Part shown: piece after piece, positions 41,875-51,444 of the stretch | Layout of the letters: each line of letters begins with the position of its first letter | Position numbering within the stretch: the stretch's first letter is position 1 | From: Lacihabitans soyangensis | Lineage (GTDB): Bacteria > Bacteroidota > Bacteroidia > Cytophagales > Spirosomataceae | Direction of reading: 5' to 3' | Length of the DNA: 64,000 bases | Assembly: GCF_024343775.1 (NCBI RefSeq) | Contig: NZ_RJUF01000198.1 | Span: 1-64,000, forward strand | The notes under the pieces: model-generated | What the model saw: the letters and a program-made list of their open reading frames with translations, nothing else | Databases searched by the model: none | Told to the model about the DNA's origin: nothing | Made by a program: the position numbers and the translations under genes

Positions 41875-43986
41875 TCACCTATAAAAGCCCATGGCTACAC
41901 CACCATCCACATTAATAGCGTTTCCAGTTGACTTATTTAGCAATCCACCTACAAATGCGAAACATGCATTAGCAATATCATCTGGTAAAATAATTTCATT
42001 CAATAGTGTCCTTTTTGCATAATATGCTGGCAGTTCCTCTACGGTAATTCCGTAGGCTTTGGCACGGCCTTCGGCCCATCCTCCTGCCCAAATGTTTGAG
42101 TCGGAGATAACAGCATCTGGATTTACAGTATTTACTCTGATCTTATCGGCTCCCAATTCTGCAGCCATTAATCTGGTCATGTGAGCTTGAGCAGCTTTTG
42201 CAGATCCATACCCAGGATTGTTAGGCCCGGCCACTACGGCATTTTTGGAAACTATATTTACGATATCTCCTCCAATACCTTGTTTACGCATGATAGCTAC
42301 CCCTGCTTGTGATACTATAAACTGACCTTTTACCAAAATATCATACAGTCTATCCCACTCTTCAAGACTGTGCTCTGCAATAGATTTTGAGATACTAATT
42401 CCTGCGTTGTTTACCACAATATCAACACCTCCGAAAGCTAAGGCTGTATTTTCGAATGCCGCAAAAGCCGAATCTTTATCAGTAACATTTAACAAAGTAG
42501 AGGCCACAGCATCTCTGCCGAAAAGTTTCAGAAATTCTTCGGTTGCCGAGTCCAGTCTCTCTTGGTTGATATCGTTCAAAATCACACAAGCACCTTCTTC
42601 AGCAAATTTCCTTGCAATTGCCTTTCCAATCCCACCAGCACTTCCGGTAATCAAGGCAATTCTTCCTGAAAGAGCCTTTGGCTTAGGCATTCTTTGTAGT
42701 TTTGCTTCCTCTAATAACCAATACTCTATGTCAAAGGCCTCCTGATGTGGTAATGCAGTATATTCGGAAACTGCCTCAGCACCCTTCATTACATTTATGG
42801 CATTGGTATAATATTCCGATGCTAAACGGGCCATGGTTTTATCTTTCGCAAATGTAAACATACCAACTCCTGGGTAAAGTATTACCACAGGATTAGGATC
42901 ACGCATGGCTGGCGAATTTGGATGTTTGCAGGCATAATAGTAGGCTTTGTAACCCGTTCTGTATTCTTCGAAAACTGAAGTTAAGTATTCTTTATTTTCA
43001 ATTTTTGCAGGGTCTAAAACCAAAGGAGCGATTTTAGTACGTAAAAAGTGGTCAGGACAAGAAGTCCCTAATGGAGCCAATTTTGCCAAATCATTCGAAT
43101 TTATAAATTCCAAAACTCGGCTATCATCAGTGAAATGGCCCACCATTTTACGCTCAGAAGAGCAATATCCTCTTAGCGTTGGAGCTAATGCTGCTGCTTT
43201 AGCTTTTCTATCTGCATCTGCTAAACTTTCTATTTTTTGTCCTCCAAAAACTGGTCTAGTTTTACCAAAATTATCCTCTAAATATTGAGCACATTTTTCT
43301 ATAACTTCTAAAGTGTTGATATAGCTAGAATATGCAGTATCTCCCCAAGTGAATAATCCATGAGAGCCCAACATAATTCCTTTTAGCGTGATGCCTTTGG
43401 CTGCTGCTTCGTTCAGGCAAGCTCTGAGTTTTAATCCCAAGTCAAATCCTGGCCTTTGCCAGCCCACCCAACCAATTTCTCCATTGAATAATTCTTCAGT
43501 TATTTTTTTACCATCCTTAGCAGCGGCAATCGCTATGGCAGCATCAGGGTGTAAGTGATCAATATGTTTAAATGGCAAAAATCCATGTAATGGTGTGTCA
43601 ATGGAAGGAGCTTTGGAGGCCAAATCAAAAATGCAGTGATTGAAAAGTTCTACCATTTCGTCTTCATGCTCAATACCTCTATATACGTTCTCAAGGTTCA
43701 ATAACCTTTCCATATAAAGTGCCGCACAGCCTGACTTTTTCAAGGTACCGATGTCACCACCCGAACCTTTGATCCACATTACCTGTGTTTCTTTGCCCGT
43801 TAAGGGATCTTTGTCTGATATTTTAACCGAGGTGTTACCACCTCCATAGTTTGTTAATCTTAGATCGGCCCCAAGGAGATTGGAGCGGTATATAAATAAC
43901 GCAACTTCATCGCCAGCCATTTCAGCAGCTTTGGCCTCGTCCCATAGATAATTTGCGTGTTTGAAACTGTCTTTATTAAACGACAT
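41875..43986 (-). CDS. rhaD: Bifunctional rhamnulose-1-phosphate aldolase / short-chain dehydrogenase
   Basis: 703 aa. Residues about 1-420 form a class II aldolase domain (GADLRLTNYGGGNTSVK; IDHLHPDAAIAIAAAKDGKK; MLGSHGLFTWGDT). Residues about 440-703 form an NAD(P)-dependent short-chain dehydrogenase: TGxxxGIG at 447-454 (TGSAGGIG) and catalytic Y593/K597 (YGSAK). The fusion matches the RhaD aldolase/alcohol-dehydrogenase type. It splits L-rhamnulose 1-phosphate to dihydroxyacetone phosphate and L-lactaldehyde, and the second domain may oxidise lactaldehyde. The lactate product would feed the nearby lutABC. Confidence 0.93.
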   Translation of the reverse strand: MSFNKDSFKHANYLWDEAKAAEMAGDEVALFIYRSNLLGADLRLTNYGGGNTSVKISDKDPLTGKETQVMWIKGSGGDIGTLKKSGCAALYMERLLNLENVYRGIEHEDEMVELFNHCIFDLASKAPSIDTPLHGFLPFKHIDHLHPDAAIAIAAAKDGKKITEELFNGEIGWVGWQRPGFDLGLKLRACLNEAAAKGITLKGIMLGSHGLFTWGDTAYSSYINTLEVIEKCAQYLEDNFGKTRPVFGGQKIESLADADRKAKAAALAPTLRGYCSSERKMVGHFTDDSRVLEFINSNDLAKLAPLGTSCPDHFLRTKIAPLVLDPAKIENKEYLTSVFEEYRTGYKAYYYACKHPNSPAMRDPNPVVILYPGVGMFTFAKDKTMARLASEYYTNAINVMKGAEAVSEYTALPHQEAFDIEYWLLEEAKLQRMPKPKALSGRIALITGSAGGIGKAIARKFAEEGACVILNDINQERLDSATEEFLKLFGRDAVASTLLNVTDKDSAFAAFENTALAFGGVDIVVNNAGISISKSIAEHSLEEWDRLYDILVKGQFIVSQAGVAIMRKQGIGGDIVNIVSKNAVVAGPNNPGYGSAKAAQAHMTRLMAAELGADKIRVNTVNPDAVISDSNIWAGGWAEGRAKAYGITVEELPAYYAKRTLLNEIILPDDIANACFAFVGGLLNKSTGNAINVDGGVAMGFYR

Positions 43987-44069
43987 ACTAAAATGTATTT
44001 TTTTTAAAATCTACTACAAAAAAATGGTTTAGGATTTATTAAACTGTCCTTTACTGTACTGAGGAATAC

Positions 44070-44663
44070 CTACTCTGTCCAAGAATTTTGACCTTTTAGA
44101 GGCATGCAACCGATATATTCGCCAGGCACAGGGTCATAAACCAAGACATTTCTCCCGATTTCTTCGGAGGTAAAAAAACCGAACAATGTTAAACCTTTGA
44201 TAGTCTTGAAAAAGGTGGCTTCTGGCACATCTTTTTCCAAGGCAATTCCCCACATCGTGAGCCCGGAACGAGGTTTTTCTTTATCTAATTTTTCGAGAAA
44301 TTCTTGCCGTTGGCTTGGTTTCAAAGAAATAAAATCAGTGTTGTATTTTGCCTTTACCTCCTCTTCAAATGAATCTATTCCTGCTATCAATTTTTTCTGC
44401 GAGGCCTCATCCATGGTTTCCTTTACCATTTTATCAATAAACTGTGGCACAGCCATTTCTTTAGCACCGGGAGTTTTGGTTTTCGGCAGAATCGTTTCTG
44501 CTATTTCTGCTATTAAAGCCGCTTGATTATTCGTAAAAAAAACCGGTTTCCAATCTAACTTGGCTTGCTTTTGACACGAAAGGAGCATTTCGGACATGGA
44601 AATTCCCGTTAGGGTTAAGCCGAATGCCGCTGCAGTATTTTTTAGGTAATCTCTTCTGTTCAT
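44070..44663 (-). CDS. Gluconate 2-dehydrogenase subunit 3 family protein
   Basis: 197 aa from the ATG at 44663 (MNRRDYLKNTAAAFGLTLTG). The RRDYLK and following hydrophobic stretch look like a Tat-type signal, and SEMLLSCQK could be a lipobox. The core has AALIAEIAETILPKTKTPGAKEMAVPQF, the family signature. Subunit 3 binds or helps export the large GMC flavoprotein. It follows a GMC gene (45008-46729) with a palindromic repeat array in between. In E. coli-type enzymes the third subunit is a cytochrome; none is adjacent. Confidence 0.88.
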   Translation of the reverse strand: MNRRDYLKNTAAAFGLTLTGISMSEMLLSCQKQAKLDWKPVFFTNNQAALIAEIAETILPKTKTPGAKEMAVPQFIDKMVKETMDEASQKKLIAGIDSFEEEVKAKYNTDFISLKPSQRQEFLEKLDKEKPRSGLTMWGIALEKDVPEATFFKTIKGLTLFGFFTSEEIGRNVLVYDPVPGEYIGCMPLKGQNSWTE

Positions 44664-44682
44664 TTTATTGTTTCTTATTGTT

Positions 44683-45000
44683 ACTGAGATACAAGGCATT
44701 GTATCCATCTATGCTTGAGACGCAATGCATTTACTCTGGCTTGAGACGCAATGCATTTACTCTGGCTTGAGACGCAATGCATTTACTCCGGCTTGAGACG
44801 CAATGCATTTACTCTGGCTTGAGACGCAATGCATTTACTCTGGCTTGAGACGCAATGCATTGCGTCTTTACCTCGGATTGAGATGCGATGCATTGTATCC
44901 ATCTATGCTTGAGATGCAGTGCGTTGCGTCCACCTAGGATTGAGATGCTATGCATTGCGTCCACCTAGGATTGAGACGCAATGCATTGCGTCTTTACCTG
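44683..45000. repeat. Palindromic tandem repeat array (11 units)
   Basis: Eleven units: one degenerate unit (44683-44713), five 26-bp units (44714-44843) and five of 31-33 bp (44844-45000). Each has a core like TTGAGACGCAATGCATT. The complete units contain the 18-bp palindrome GACGCAATGCATTGCGTC (44848-44865 and 44974-44991); the 26-bp units lack the second half of that palindrome. It lies between the subunit-3 gene and the upstream GMC gene, in the untranslated part of their transcript. There is no CRISPR-like spacer structure. Confidence 0.9.
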
Positions 45001-45007
45001 TACCGAC

Positions 45008-46729
45008 TCATAGATTATGCTTATTGAGTTCGTCTACAGCATAGTTCGCTGCTCGTGCTGTGAGAGCCATGTAGGTGATCGATGGATTCACGCAGTTTGA
45101 GCTCGTCATGCACGCACCGTCTGTGATAAACACATTTTTGACAGCATGCACCTGATTGTTTCCATTCAATACCGAAGTTTTCGGATCTTTACCCATTCTA
45201 GCGGTTCCCATTTCATGCACACCTACACCCATTCCCCCAGAATTATCAAAAGATTTTATATTCTTAAATCCTGAGACTTCTAACATTTCTACGGCATCTG
45301 CTTTGATTTGCTTACGCATTTCGAGTTCATTTTTCATAAAACCAGCATCAAAAACTATCTGAGGCATACCCCATTTGTCTGTTTTCGTAAAATCTAAGTG
45401 CATTTTATTCTCATGATAGGGTAAAACCTCTCCAAATCCCATCAATGACATACTCCAGCCACCCGGTTTATAAAGGGATTCCTTAAAATCTGCACCTATG
45501 CCTATTTCATCTCCACCTCTACCCCAATTGCTTCTAGCTGATGCTCCTTGATAATCAAAACCTCTCAAGAAGTTTTTGTTCTGCGTTTGTGCATCAATGT
45601 TGACATATTTGGGAATAAAAATACCTACCGGCTTTCTGCCTTTATAATAGTCTTCTTCCATGCCATCAAAATCACCCATAGCTCCCACATGATAGTGATG
45701 GTCCATGATGTTATGACCCAATTCACCAGAATCATTACCCATGCCATTTGGAAAACGCTCTGATTTCGAATTCATCAAAATCTGAGCCGTTGACATGGCT
45801 GAGGCGTTTAAGAAAATGATTTTTGCTTTGAAGGTATGCTCTTCCATAGTTTCGGCGTCTATCACCACTACACCAGTTGCTTTTTGAGTTTGATTATCAA
45901 ATAGCACTTCTTTTACCACTGAATGAGGGCGAATGACAAAATTACCCGTATTGTTAGCAGCAGGTAAAGTGGATGAATTGGCACTAAAATAAGCTCCAAA
46001 AGGACAACCTCTTGAGCAGCGATTTCTGTTCTGACATTTTCCTCGGCCCAGCTTTAGCTGTTCTTCGGTAGGTTCTGTTAAGTGGGCCACACGACCAGAG
46101 GTGACGTACCTGCCTTTGAATTTGCTTTGAATTTGAGACTTAAAATGATCCTCTAAACAATTCAACGGAAAGGGCGGCTGAAACTCACCGTCTGGAAAAT
46201 GGCTAAGACCCAATTTCTCACCACTGATACCAACGAATTTTTCAACATAGCTATACCATGGAGCTATGTCTTTGTAACGAATAGGCCAATCTATGGCTAT
46301 GCCTTCACGGGCATTGGCTTCAAAGTCGTGCTCGCTCCAACGGTAAGTGTGTTTACCCCAAAGCAGACTCCTTCCACCTGTGTGATGTCCGCGAATCCAA
46401 TCAAACGGCTGAATTTCCTGATAAGGATTATCTATGTCATTGGTCCAGAAATGTTTGGTATCTTCACCTACAAACCCACTTCTGATCTGAATATGATGCT
46501 TTTTTCTATCCTCAGCAGTAAGTGCTCCTCTGTGCTCCTTGTCCCATGGGTCTTGATTCATGGTCGGATAGTCTTCCAAATGGTTGACCATTCGTCCTTT
46601 CTCTAAAACTAGCGTCTTCAGACCCTTCTCCGAAAGTTCTTTGGCTGCCCAACTCCCGCTCATGCCTGAACCTACCACTATGGCATCGTACGTATTTGTT
46701 TTATTAAGTTTTGTATTCAGATTGGCCAT
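45008..46729 (-). CDS. GMC-family oxidoreductase
   Basis: 573 aa. FAD-binding N-terminus DAIVVGSGMSGSWAAKELSE; C-terminal GMC motifs HEMGTARMGKDPKTSVLNGN and GACMTSSNCVNPSITYMALT, with the catalytic His/Asn pair. Contains a Cys-rich insert (CQNRNRCSRGCPFGAYFS) of the kind seen in gluconate/2-keto-gluconate dehydrogenase-like GMC enzymes. No signal peptide of its own; export probably relies on the subunit 3 partner encoded downstream. Sugar or alcohol substrate unknown. Paralogue of the protein at 49704-51416. Confidence 0.9.
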   Translation of the reverse strand: MANLNTKLNKTNTYDAIVVGSGMSGSWAAKELSEKGLKTLVLEKGRMVNHLEDYPTMNQDPWDKEHRGALTAEDRKKHHIQIRSGFVGEDTKHFWTNDIDNPYQEIQPFDWIRGHHTGGRSLLWGKHTYRWSEHDFEANAREGIAIDWPIRYKDIAPWYSYVEKFVGISGEKLGLSHFPDGEFQPPFPLNCLEDHFKSQIQSKFKGRYVTSGRVAHLTEPTEEQLKLGRGKCQNRNRCSRGCPFGAYFSANSSTLPAANNTGNFVIRPHSVVKEVLFDNQTQKATGVVVIDAETMEEHTFKAKIIFLNASAMSTAQILMNSKSERFPNGMGNDSGELGHNIMDHHYHVGAMGDFDGMEEDYYKGRKPVGIFIPKYVNIDAQTQNKNFLRGFDYQGASARSNWGRGGDEIGIGADFKESLYKPGGWSMSLMGFGEVLPYHENKMHLDFTKTDKWGMPQIVFDAGFMKNELEMRKQIKADAVEMLEVSGFKNIKSFDNSGGMGVGVHEMGTARMGKDPKTSVLNGNNQVHAVKNVFITDGACMTSSNCVNPSITYMALTARAANYAVDELNKHNL

Positions 46730-47035
46730 TAAATATTTTTTGGTTGAATGACTGCGAATTTATGCTTTTGTTTATTCAAAACCGACAAAAGCCTAAAATA
46801 ATTACTCCATAAAATTGAAATTAAAGGCTACATTATTGTGCTATACCGATAATTTCTTAAACAAATTCTATTTTTTATGCCATAAAACTAAATCAAGAAT
46901 AACGATTCCAAAAAATTAAGCGTAATAGATTTTAAAGTTCTCGAAATTTAAAAGTTTACGATATCAGAATAAAATCATGAGTTGTCAAAAACGGCAACTT
47001 CAGGCATCCAGAAAATTTTTATAACGCATTTACCA
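46730..47035. other. Divergent intergenic region
   Basis: About 306 bp between divergent genes. AT-rich; I see no TAnnTTTG box. A weak hairpin lies near 46979-46999 (GAGTTGTC...GGCAACT). No gene or RNA recognised. Confidence 0.5.
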
Positions 47036-49627
47036 ATGAAATTCTCTAAAACACTCTTAAGCTTAGCTCTGTTAGGAACTCTCTCTTGCAATGAAAACGC
47101 TTCCATAGATCCCGAGGGAGCTACAATTACTTCAATTGCTTGTTCAAATGCCACATTTTCAGTGCCTGCAACTAGTGGAGCGTCATACACAGCCACTGCG
47201 AGTGTTCCTTACACTGGTGGAAATGGTGGTGATTACACTTCCGACGACGCTGTGGCCTCTTCTGGGGTTTTGGGTCTTACAGCAACCTTACAAGCAGGCA
47301 CCTTGGCAGAAGGAAGCGGCACGGCTAATTTCATAATCACAGGAACACCCACTACATCTGGTACTGCAAGTTTTGCCATTGCTTTAGGCGGCCAAACTTG
47401 CACTTTGGCTTTGCCTGTGGCCGTTTCAAAATCCAGCATTTCTTCATTAGTTTGCGTAGCAACTCCCGCAAACGGTACCAGCGGAACGGCCTACACGGGT
47501 ACTTTAACGATGAATTATACAGGTGGAAATGGTGGTGTATATGATGTGTCAACGGCATCATCAATTGGAGTTGAAGGACTGACTGCCACAGTAGCAGCCG
47601 GTACATTAAGCAACGGAGCCGGAAGCTTGGTTTACAATATTTCGGGTACACCTAGTTCAGCCGGAAACGCAATTTTTAATTTAAGTTTAGGTGGACAGAG
47701 TTGTACAGTTTCGCTGATTGTAGCGGCAACAGCTTCTGGAACTGCTACACCTGCCAAAGACACTGTGGTAATAAACTACTCAGGAGTAAGTGCAGCCATA
47801 AGTAATCCTTACCAAAGCGACGGTGTGTCCATAACTTTAAGTGGAGCCGATGTGACTGTAAAATCGACCAATGTTTCCAAAGAAATTGTCTATTTATTAT
47901 CAGGCAATGCCACTAAAGGAAGTTTTAAACTTTATAGCGAATACCGCTACAATATCACCATGAAAGGTGTTAATATCACTAACTCCATAGGACCAGCTGT
48001 CAATATCCAATCGACAAAAAAAGGAACTATTAACGTTTTGGCTGGAACAACCAACAACTTAGTGGACGGAGTAACCTATTCTACCAGTACTGAAGATCAA
48101 AAAGGCACTTTTTTTAGTGAAGGTCAGTTGAATTTTATGGGAACAGGAACCCTAAATGTTACAGGAAACAACAAACATGGTATTGTAGCAGATGATTATA
48201 TAGCCATAAGCGAGGCAAAAATTATCATAAAATCTGCAATAAAAGACGGAATTCATGCCAATGATTATTTTTTGATGGACAATGGAAACTTGAGCCTAAC
48301 ATCATCAGGTGACGGCATTGTGGCCGAAGAAGGATACGTAGCAATTAATGGCGGAACTATTAATATTAACAGTGTAGATGATGGCATATCTGCACCTTAT
48401 GAAGGCACAGATGCTAGTATTACGCCATATGTATTGATCAAAGGTGGAAAAATAACCGTGAACACCTCGGGCGAAAAAGGAAATGCTCTGAAAAGCCAAA
48501 GTTACACTACCATCATTACCATAGATGCTATTAATTTGAATGTTTCTGGCAAAGGAGCAAAAGGCATAAAAACCGGTGGAGATTTCACGCTGAATGCTGG
48601 CACTGTAAAAATCACGAATTCGGGTGTGGCCTATTACAACACCACAGATGCTGATATAGTCGCCCCAGCCGGTATAAATTGTGATAAAAACCTAAAAATA
48701 AACGGTGGTGACGTAAGCATCACTTGTACTGGGCAAGGAGGTAAAGGAATAAATGTGGACGGCACAGCTACCCTAGGAGGAGGTGCGACAAACATTACTG
48801 CCTCAGGTGCTAAATTTACCTACAGTAGCACCCAAACCAGCGAAGCCAAAGGTTTTAAAAGCGATGGAGCATTTGTGATGAACAATGGCGAACTAAATAT
48901 ATCTGCAACTGACGACGGTTTGAAATCTGGAACCTCGGTAACTGTTAACAACGGTACAATCAATGTTACAAAATCCTATGAAGGAATGGAGTCTATTTTT
49001 ATTAACATAAACGGTGGAGTGACCAACCTTACGGCTTCTAATGATGGCATCAATACCTCTTATGGCACAGTTTCAGGTGGAACAGAGTCGAACGATGGAA
49101 GTAGCCTGACAATAGGTGGTGGTGTACTAATAGTTACAGGGTCGGATGGAGTTGATGTTAATGGAAATTTCTTCATCAAGGGAGGAACCACCATAGTTAG
49201 TGGCAACGAAGGTATTGATATCAACGGAAACTTCATTATAAGCGGAGGAACTATTATTTCCTCAGGGCCGAACTCAAACATGACCAAATCAATGAGCACC
49301 TCTTCTACTCAGGTGAGTATGTTTATTAAATCTACTTCGTCTTTGGCAGCTACTTCACTTATTCATATTGAAGATGCTTCTGGAAAAGACTTGGTAACCT
49401 GTAAACCGAGAAGTGCTGCCGCAATTTTTCATTTTTCAAGTCCAAGTTTGGCCAAAAATACGTCCTACAAAATATATTATGGTGGTACTTACACAGGTGG
49501 AAGTTTTGTTGGAAATTCATCAGGATGGGGCTTGTATACAGGAGGGTCCTATTCAAACACAGGAGCAACTTTGAAGTCCTCACCAACTACTTCGAGTTCA
49601 GCTGCGGTGAATGCTCTAACTTTTTAA
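47036..49627 (+). CDS. DUF4353-type carbohydrate-binding beta-helix lipoprotein
   Basis: 863 aa from the ATG at 47036; the longer frame starts from a TTG and is disregarded. The signal peptide ends in LLGTLSC, and Cys18 may be lipidated. Two 90-residue repeats of immunoglobulin-like type (YTGGNGGDYTSDD; YTGGNGGVYDVST) follow at about 30-230. A long right-handed beta-helix-like region comes next (IINVNSVDDGISA-type and GDGIVAEEGYVAINGGT turns). Repeated 'GDGI' and 'NGG' turns fit the DUF4353 carbohydrate-binding family. Probably surface-exposed. It lies between the two GMC operons in the opposite direction. Confidence 0.82.
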   Translation: MKFSKTLLSLALLGTLSCNENASIDPEGATITSIACSNATFSVPATSGASYTATASVPYTGGNGGDYTSDDAVASSGVLGLTATLQAGTLAEGSGTANFIITGTPTTSGTASFAIALGGQTCTLALPVAVSKSSISSLVCVATPANGTSGTAYTGTLTMNYTGGNGGVYDVSTASSIGVEGLTATVAAGTLSNGAGSLVYNISGTPSSAGNAIFNLSLGGQSCTVSLIVAATASGTATPAKDTVVINYSGVSAAISNPYQSDGVSITLSGADVTVKSTNVSKEIVYLLSGNATKGSFKLYSEYRYNITMKGVNITNSIGPAVNIQSTKKGTINVLAGTTNNLVDGVTYSTSTEDQKGTFFSEGQLNFMGTGTLNVTGNNKHGIVADDYIAISEAKIIIKSAIKDGIHANDYFLMDNGNLSLTSSGDGIVAEEGYVAINGGTININSVDDGISAPYEGTDASITPYVLIKGGKITVNTSGEKGNALKSQSYTTIITIDAINLNVSGKGAKGIKTGGDFTLNAGTVKITNSGVAYYNTTDADIVAPAGINCDKNLKINGGDVSITCTGQGGKGINVDGTATLGGGATNITASGAKFTYSSTQTSEAKGFKSDGAFVMNNGELNISATDDGLKSGTSVTVNNGTINVTKSYEGMESIFININGGVTNLTASNDGINTSYGTVSGGTESNDGSSLTIGGGVLIVTGSDGVDVNGNFFIKGGTTIVSGNEGIDINGNFIISGGTIISSGPNSNMTKSMSTSSTQVSMFIKSTSSLAATSLIHIEDASGKDLVTCKPRSAAAIFHFSSPSLAKNTSYKIYYGGTYTGGSFVGNSSGWGLYTGGSYSNTGATLKSSPTTSSSAAVNALTF

Positions 49628-49648
49628 AAATAATTTCTTTATATCAAA

Positions 49649-49684
49649 AAAAAGACTCTTCAGGATACCTTGAAGAGTCTTTTT
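49649..49684. terminator. Bidirectional rho-independent terminator
   Basis: 14-bp perfect stem AAAAAGACTCTTCA / TGAAGAGTCTTTTT with an 8-nt loop, between convergent genes ending at 49627 (+) and 49704 (-). Confidence 0.9.
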
Positions 49685-49703
49685 TACATTTCATCGGGTA
49701 TAA

Positions 49704-51416
49704 TCAAATATTCTTTTTCTTCATTTCCCTTACTGCAAAATCGGCCGCACGAGCAGTTAATGCCATGTAAGTCAAAGATGGATTGACGCAAGAAGCTGAG
49801 GTCATTGCGGCACCGTCTGTTACAAAAACGTTAGGAACTGAATGCAGTTGATTGTTGCCATTCAATACCGAAGTTTTAGGATCTCGGCCCATACGGGCAG
49901 TTCCCATTTCATGGATGGCCATGCCAGGATAAGATTTATTATCGTATGATCTTACATTTTTCATACCTGCTTTTTCGAGCATTTCAGCGGCATCATTTTG
50001 CATGTCTATACGCATCTTGGCCTCGTTTTCTTTGAATTCCGCATCAAAAACCACAATCGGCAACCCCCACTTGTCTTTTTCGGTTTTGTGAAGATACATG
50101 CGGTTTTCATGGTATGGTAAACATTCGCCGAAACCGCTCAATCCCATTCTCCATGGACCTGGCTTGGTTAGAGCCTCTTTCATATCAGCACCGAAGGCTT
50201 TTGCATCAGAGCCTTGATTCCAACCAGCTCTTGAGCCTCCACCTTGGTAACCGAAGCCACGAACGTAATCGCGTTTGTCGTTACCAATATTTCTATAACG
50301 TGGCACATAAATACCGTTGGCTCTTCTACCAAAGTAATAATTATCTTTTCCGCCTTCCCATTCACCGCTCGCTCCAATTTTGAAGTGGTGATCCATCAAA
50401 TTGTGACCCAATTCGCCTGAATCATTACCCATTCCATTCGGAAATCTGTTTGAGGTTGAGTTGAGTAATACCGATGTTGAGCCTAATGTACTTCCATTTA
50501 CAAAAACTATTTTGGCATAAAACTCTACTACTTCCAAAGTGTTTGTGTCGATGACTCTTACCCCAGTAGCACGATTTTTATTTTCATCGTACATAATTTC
50601 TTTTACGACAGAATCGGGTCTTACGGTCAATTTGCCTGTTTTCATTGCAGCTGGCAAGGTGGCCGACTGCGTGCTGAAATACGCACCATAAGGACATCCC
50701 AATGAGCATTTGTTGCGGTATTGACAACCCGAACGACCTACACCCGTTTGAGCTTTTTGAGCTTCGGAAAGGTTAGCTACACGACCAATAGTCATTATTC
50801 TACCAGGAAAATGCTCAGCGATTTTCTTCTTCACCTCTTTTTCCACACAGTACATATCCATTGCTGGTAAGAAATCAGAATCTGGCAACTGAGGCAGGCC
50901 CAATTTTTCACCTGAGATACCCGCGAATTTCTCGACATAAGAATACCAAGGAGCTATATCTTTATATCTTATCGGCCAGTCCACTGCAATGCCTTCTTTT
51001 AGGTTGGCTTCAAAGTCAATGTCGCTCAATCTGTACGACTGTCTACCCCACATAATTGATTTTCCACCGACGATATCAGGTCTGAACCAGTCGAAACGCT
51101 TCTCTTCTTGGTACATCGAATCCGAGTCGTTCATCCAATATTTTTCGGTATTTTCGTTGTAAGGATAATCTCTCGCCAATTTCGGATGAGATTCTTTTTG
51201 AGCCACAGTCAAGCGACCATTATACATCGTATCCCAAGGGTTTTTCATAGCGTTTTCATAGCCACTTACGTGTTCAAGTTGCTTGCCCTTGTCGAGCATC
51301 AGCACTTTTAATCCTTTCTCGGTAAGCTCTTTGGCGGCCCAACCACCAGATATTCCCGAGCCTATCACTATGGCATCGAAAGTTTGAGCTTTTACTGCAT
51401 CTATATTTAAATTCAT
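49704..51416 (-). CDS. GMC-family oxidoreductase
   Basis: 570 aa from the ATG at 51416 (MNLNIDAVKAQTFDAIVIGS); the upstream in-frame extension overlaps the subunit 3 gene and is disregarded. FAD motif DAIVIGSGISGGWAAKELTE; C-terminal HEMGTARMGRDPKTSVLNGN and AAMTSASCVNPSLTYMALT. Cys insert CQYRNKCSLGCPYGAYFS. Strongly similar to the GMC protein at 45008-46729, so the two are paralogues. Expected to oxidise an alcohol or sugar and pass electrons to the respiratory chain. The partner subunit 3 is encoded immediately upstream. Confidence 0.92.
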   Translation of the reverse strand: MNLNIDAVKAQTFDAIVIGSGISGGWAAKELTEKGLKVLMLDKGKQLEHVSGYENAMKNPWDTMYNGRLTVAQKESHPKLARDYPYNENTEKYWMNDSDSMYQEEKRFDWFRPDIVGGKSIMWGRQSYRLSDIDFEANLKEGIAVDWPIRYKDIAPWYSYVEKFAGISGEKLGLPQLPDSDFLPAMDMYCVEKEVKKKIAEHFPGRIMTIGRVANLSEAQKAQTGVGRSGCQYRNKCSLGCPYGAYFSTQSATLPAAMKTGKLTVRPDSVVKEIMYDENKNRATGVRVIDTNTLEVVEFYAKIVFVNGSTLGSTSVLLNSTSNRFPNGMGNDSGELGHNLMDHHFKIGASGEWEGGKDNYYFGRRANGIYVPRYRNIGNDKRDYVRGFGYQGGGSRAGWNQGSDAKAFGADMKEALTKPGPWRMGLSGFGECLPYHENRMYLHKTEKDKWGLPIVVFDAEFKENEAKMRIDMQNDAAEMLEKAGMKNVRSYDNKSYPGMAIHEMGTARMGRDPKTSVLNGNNQLHSVPNVFVTDGAAMTSASCVNPSLTYMALTARAADFAVREMKKKNI

Positions 51417-51444
51417 TTTTATTATTGATTTTAGAGGGTTGAAA

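Noticed and set aside
41759-41878. 40-codon N-terminal extension of the GxxExxY protein
   Set aside because: It is translated from the right inverted repeat and is not part of the family fold.
44714-45000. CRISPR array
   Set aside because: Units are 26-33 bp and directly adjacent without unique spacers, and there are no cas genes.
46982-47035. Extended N-terminus of the DUF4353 lipoprotein
   Set aside because: It starts with a TTG and would bury the signal peptide that begins at the ATG 47036.
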